Positions 60,750 through 64,000 of a stretch of DNA of 64,000 nucleotides are shown here, piece after piece (the stretch's first letter is position 1; each line of letters starts with the position of its first letter). The DNA comes from Marinovum algicola (GTDB taxonomy: Bacteria > Pseudomonadota > Alphaproteobacteria > Rhodobacterales > Rhodobacteraceae). Under the pieces are notes generated by a model. That model had not been told where the DNA came from. It made no database searches and was given only the letters and a program-made list of their open reading frames with translations. The stretch is from positions 124,001 through 188,000 of the forward strand of contig NZ_FNYY01000006.1 in NCBI RefSeq assembly GCF_900109145.1, written 5' to 3'. The translations under genes were made by a program, and so were the position numbers.

Positions 60750-61486
60750 CAACGCTGCTCGAAATGTCAGGGGTCTCGGTCAGCTTCGACGGCTTCAAGG
60801 CGATCAACAACCTGAGCTTCCAGATCGGCGAGCCGGAGCTGCGCGCCATCATCGGACCCAACGGCGCCGGCAAGACCACCTTCATGGACATCATCACCGG
60901 CAAGACCCGGCCGGACGAGGGCCGCGTGCTCTTCGGCGAAAAGTCCGTCTCGCTTCTGAAGATGAGCGAAAGCCAGATCGCCCGCGCCGGCGTCGGCCGC
61001 AAGTTCCAGAAACCCACGGTGTTTGAGGCCCAGACCGTGCGCGAGAACCTCGCCATGGCGCTGGCCAACAAGCGTGGCCCCTTCGACGTGCTGTTCTATC
61101 GCAAATCGAAACGCGGCGCCGAACGGATCGAGGAGATCGCCGAGCTGATCGGGCTGACCGAAGAACTTACCCGGCTCTCCGGCGAACTCAGCCACGGCCA
61201 GAAGCAATGGCTCGAGATCGGCATGCTGCTGGCGCAGGATCCGCGCCTGCTTCTGGTGGATGAACCGGCGGCAGGGATGACCCCGGCGGAACGCGAAAAG
61301 ACCACGACGATGCTGGTCGAGGCAGCCCGGAAACACGCGGTGGTGGTGGTCGAGCACGACATGGAATTTGTCCGCCGCCTGAACTGCAAGGTTACGGTGC
61401 TGAACGAAGGCTCGGTGCTGGCCGAAGGCTCGCTCGACCACGTGACCAACAACAAGGAGGTCATCGATGTCTATCTCGGACGGTAA
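60746..61486 (+). CDS. urtD: Urea ABC transporter ATPase UrtD
   Basis: UrtD is the LivG-type ATPase. The 246-residue product from the ATG at 60746 has Walker A GPNGAGKTT at 37-45, the signature LSHGQKQWLEIGMLLAQD, and Walker B LLLVDEPAAGMTP, with the switch His in VVEHDMEFVRRL. The SHGQKQ form (in place of SGGQ) is characteristic of UrtD. ATGA overlap with urtC. Confidence 0.96.
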   Translation: MTTLLEMSGVSVSFDGFKAINNLSFQIGEPELRAIIGPNGAGKTTFMDIITGKTRPDEGRVLFGEKSVSLLKMSESQIARAGVGRKFQKPTVFEAQTVRENLAMALANKRGPFDVLFYRKSKRGAERIEEIAELIGLTEELTRLSGELSHGQKQWLEIGMLLAQDPRLLLVDEPAAGMTPAEREKTTTMLVEAARKHAVVVVEHDMEFVRRLNCKVTVLNEGSVLAEGSLDHVTNNKEVIDVYLGR

Positions 61487-62186
61487 GCCGATGCTGGAAA
61501 CCCGCGACCTGACGCTGAAATACGGCCACAGCCAGATCCTGCACGGCATCTCGATGCAGGCGCGGGCCGGCGAGGTGACCTGTGTCATGGGCACCAATGG
61601 CGTCGGCAAGACAAGCCTGCTCAAGGCGATCTCCGGCAGCCATCCCCGCGCCGGCGGCGATCTGTCGATCGACGGCGAGGTGATCCCGCCGGCGCCGGCG
61701 CATGTGTTGGCGCAGAAAGGCGTGGGATATGTGCCGCAGGGTCGCGACATCTTTCCGCTGATGACGGTGATGGAGAACCTCGAAACCGGGTATGCCTGTC
61801 TGCCGCGCGCGGAGCATTTTGTGCCCGACGAGATCTTCGAGCTGTTCCCGGTGCTCAAGCAGATGCGCGCCCGCCGGGGCGGCGATCTCTCGGGGGGTCA
61901 GCAGCAGCAGCTGGCGATTGCCCGCGCGCTGATCGCCAAGCCCAAGCTGCTCTTGCTCGACGAACCGACCGAGGGCATCCAGCCCAACATCATCCAGCAG
62001 ATCGGCGAGGTGATCAAATACCTGCGCGGCAAGGGCGAGATGGCGATCGTGCTGGTCGAGCAGTTCTTTGACTTCGCCTATGGTCTCGGCGATCATTTCG
62101 TGGTGCTGAAACGCGGCGAGGTGGTGCTCGAGCGGGACCGCGCCAGCGCCGAACGCGATGTGCTGCTGGAGCATGTCTCGGTCTGA
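61467..62186 (+). CDS. urtE: Urea ABC transporter ATPase UrtE
   Basis: UrtE is the LivF-type ATPase and the last gene of the importer operon. The 239-residue product has Walker A GTNGVGKTS, the signature LSGGQQQQLAIARAL, and Walker B LLLLDEPTEGIQPN, the last typical of UrtE. The ATG at 61467 has AAGGAGG six bases upstream and overlaps urtD by 20 bases; an ATG eight codons later has no such site. Confidence 0.96.
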   Translation: MSISDGKPMLETRDLTLKYGHSQILHGISMQARAGEVTCVMGTNGVGKTSLLKAISGSHPRAGGDLSIDGEVIPPAPAHVLAQKGVGYVPQGRDIFPLMTVMENLETGYACLPRAEHFVPDEIFELFPVLKQMRARRGGDLSGGQQQQLAIARALIAKPKLLLLDEPTEGIQPNIIQQIGEVIKYLRGKGEMAIVLVEQFFDFAYGLGDHFVVLKRGEVVLERDRASAERDVLLEHVSV

Positions 62187-62273
62187 GCCGGCCCGCGCAA
62201 TCGTGAGACAGCCTGTCAAATTCTCGCCATAACATTCACAAGAATGGTGGGACGGGATTCGGAGGTATGTTTC

Positions 62274-64000
62274 ATGTTGAGAACGGTCTGGATGGCCCTG
62301 TGTCTGGGGCTCGGATTTGCCGGCGCGGCCCCAGCGCAGGAGGAGCGCTCGGTCAGGGCCTATGTCTGGGGCAATTCGCTGATCAATCATCCCACCGCAT
62401 CGGAGGGCACCGCGGTGCCCTGGTGGCTGGCGCGGATGGCCGGGGCAGCGGGGCGCGAGCTGGCGCTCAGCGGGCAATATGCCTTTGGCGGGCAATTCCC
62501 CGACAAGCTGCCGCCGCTGCCGGAATGGGGGTTTCCGGGAGTCACGCCCAGCTATGAGCCCGGCCGCGCATTTGGCGATGCGCGGATTGATACCCTGTTG
62601 ATAAATCCCGAGAACTTTATCCAGTACAAGGGCCCGTCAGAGCCGTATGACGGCGATCACAGCGACGGCCGCAGCCCGGTCAGCGGCACTGTGGCGCTTG
62701 CCGCCTGGGTGGTCGATCAGGGGTTGTCGCCGACGGTCTTTCTTTATGAAGGATGGGCCGAGATGGAGCGTTTCCCGCCCACCCGGCGCGCCTATCGCCG
62801 CTATCAGGCCTTTACCACCGGCGATTACCACGACTGGTATCTCGATTATCACGCCGCCGTGGCCGCGGCACTGCCCGCGCTCGATGTGCGGCTGATCCCG
62901 GTCGGGCCGATCCTGACCGGTCTCTTGACCGAGGGCCCGTTGCAGGAGCTGCGCCCGACCGATCTCTATACTGACAACGCCCCGCATGGCACGCCGGCAA
63001 CCTATCTGATCGCCGCCATGATCACCTATGCCGCGCTCTACAACGCGCCGCCGCCGGTCCTCGAGCTGCCCGAGGACGTGCATCCGGTGCTGGCAGAGAG
63101 CTATGGCGCCGCGGCGGATTACATCTGGCAGGAAATGCAGGGATTTGCCGCGCCGCGCCGGGCCGCTGCCCTCGATGCCCCGCCGCAGGACGTGCCGGCC
63201 ACGGCGCAAGTGGCGCCGCAGCCGCAGTTCGCCCCGGCCTCGACCGGTGTCGGACTGGCCAACCCGTCGATGGCCGTGGGGCTGAACGGCATTGCCGACT
63301 GGTCCACACAACAGCCCTTCATCGACGTGATGAAGACCGCGCGGCACTGGGTCGGGCATCTGCCGGGGCAATGGGGCGGTGTCTCGGCCGAGGATATGGC
63401 GGCGCAGGGGGCGTTGGATGCGCATGGCTGGCTGACCCGGATGCCGGCGGGTGTCGACCGGGTCGAGGCCTTTCTGCTGACCGATATGCCGCCCGAGGCG
63501 GTCTCGCTGAAAGGCCGCTACCGGGTGACATGGGAGGGCAGCGGCGAAGTCACCGTCGTCGGGCGCGCCCGGGTGCAGCAGAAGGAGGCGCGCGCGCTCT
63601 GGTTTCTTTATGAACCGGGGGAGGGGACGGTTGCGGTCCAGATCAGATCGACCGATCCGAACGGCACCGGCGATTACATCCGCAACATCCGCGTGATCCG
63701 CGAGGCGCATCTGCCGCTGGATGAGGCCGGGGTGGTGTTCAACCCGGATTTCATCGACCGCATCAAGGATCTCCGCGCCCTGCGCTTCATGGACTGGATG
63801 TTCACCAACGGCTCGCCCAAGGTGGCCTGGCAGGACCGTGCGCGGATTGGCGATTATTCCTATTTCCATCGCGGCGTGCCGGTCGAACATCTGGTGGCGC
63901 TGGCCAATCTGGTGGGCGCCGATCCGTGGTTCACCATGCCGCATATGGCCGATGACGGCTATCTCCGGGCCTATGCCACGGCGGTGCGCAGCGGGCTCGA
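62274..64000 (+). CDS. Large secreted protein, SGNH-hydrolase-like N-terminus, unknown (runs off the right edge)
   Basis: The frame opens at ATG 62274 (GGAGG eight bases upstream) and is open to the window end, 575 codons. Residues 1-22 are a signal peptide ending AAPAQ. AYVWGNSLINHP near residue 30 resembles the GxSL block of SGNH hydrolases, and YTDNAPHGTPATYLIAA near 235 resembles the D-x-x-H block that supplies Asp and His. A Pro/Ala-rich linker (about 290-320) leads to a second part with TWEGSGEVTVVGRAR (beta-rich), then RALRFMDWMFTNGSPKVAWQ. That last part resembles conserved proteins with a barrel-type glycoside hydrolase fold. I do not know the substrate. Confidence 0.7.
   Translation, partial: MLRTVWMALCLGLGFAGAAPAQEERSVRAYVWGNSLINHPTASEGTAVPWWLARMAGAAGRELALSGQYAFGGQFPDKLPPLPEWGFPGVTPSYEPGRAFGDARIDTLLINPENFIQYKGPSEPYDGDHSDGRSPVSGTVALAAWVVDQGLSPTVFLYEGWAEMERFPPTRRAYRRYQAFTTGDYHDWYLDYHAAVAAALPALDVRLIPVGPILTGLLTEGPLQELRPTDLYTDNAPHGTPATYLIAAMITYAALYNAPPPVLELPEDVHPVLAESYGAAADYIWQEMQGFAAPRRAAALDAPPQDVPATAQVAPQPQFAPASTGVGLANPSMAVGLNGIADWSTQQPFIDVMKTARHWVGHLPGQWGGVSAEDMAAQGALDAHGWLTRMPAGVDRVEAFLLTDMPPEAVSLKGRYRVTWEGSGEVTVVGRARVQQKEARALWFLYEPGEGTVAVQIRSTDPNGTGDYIRNIRVIREAHLPLDEAGVVFNPDFIDRIKDLRALRFMDWMFTNGSPKVAWQDRARIGDYSYFHRGVPVEHLVALANLVGADPWFTMPHMADDGYLRAYATAVRSGL

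Overview
The window looks like a chromosomal segment of a member of the Rhodobacteraceae (Roseobacter-type Alphaproteobacteria). This is inferred from high GC content, a flagellar locus with the alphaproteobacterial regulators FlaF and FlbT, the rpsT-dnaA-dnaN-recF-gyrB neighbourhood, a monomeric isocitrate dehydrogenase, a ureDA-x-BCEFG urease operon facing a urtABCDE urea importer, and abundant TRAP and ABC importers. I see no insertion sequence, prophage, CRISPR array or rRNA. The only tRNA is tRNA-Thr(CGT).

Bases 1-13048 are a flagellar cluster. Leftward genes encode FliL (first codons only), L-ring and P-ring proteins, rod proteins, FliQ and FliE. fliI points right. A second leftward block carries a DUF1217 protein, flbT, flaF, flagellin, a FlgN-like chaperone and a FlgJ-type rod-binding protein. 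fliK (very long) and flgD point right. The three divergent or upstream gaps each hold a TTAn-N7-TTAn-like element that could bind CtrA. A small secreted protein of unknown function (13276-13479) follows, then ubiB and ubiE (quinone synthesis) and mutM (DNA repair).

Bases 16889-25135 are the core replication region: a crotonase, rpsT, dnaA, dnaN, recF and gyrB. The dnaA upstream gap has one perfect and one near-perfect DnaA box and five GANTC sites. Bases 25273-39972 are an accessory catabolic and transport region. An RpiR regulator faces a TRAP importer operon that continues into an M81 (MlrC-type) hydrolase, a DSD1-type PLP enzyme and RidA, which could form one pathway for a hydroxyamino acid or peptide-like compound. 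A VOC protein and a LysR regulator follow, then a Dpp/Opp-type ABC importer with a glycerophosphodiesterase gene embedded in it.

Bases 40032-43871 are a ferric-siderophore-type ABC importer with its own promoter. Next come tRNA-Thr, nadABC (de novo NAD synthesis) and icd. Bases 50423-62186 are nitrogen acquisition: the leftward urease operon, including a small His-rich membrane protein, and the divergent urea importer, including a possible 41-residue coupled ORF between urtB and urtC. The window ends inside a large secreted protein of unknown function with SGNH-hydrolase-like motifs. Dispersed GC-rich paired palindromes (three copies), plus single hairpins of other types, occupy several gaps.
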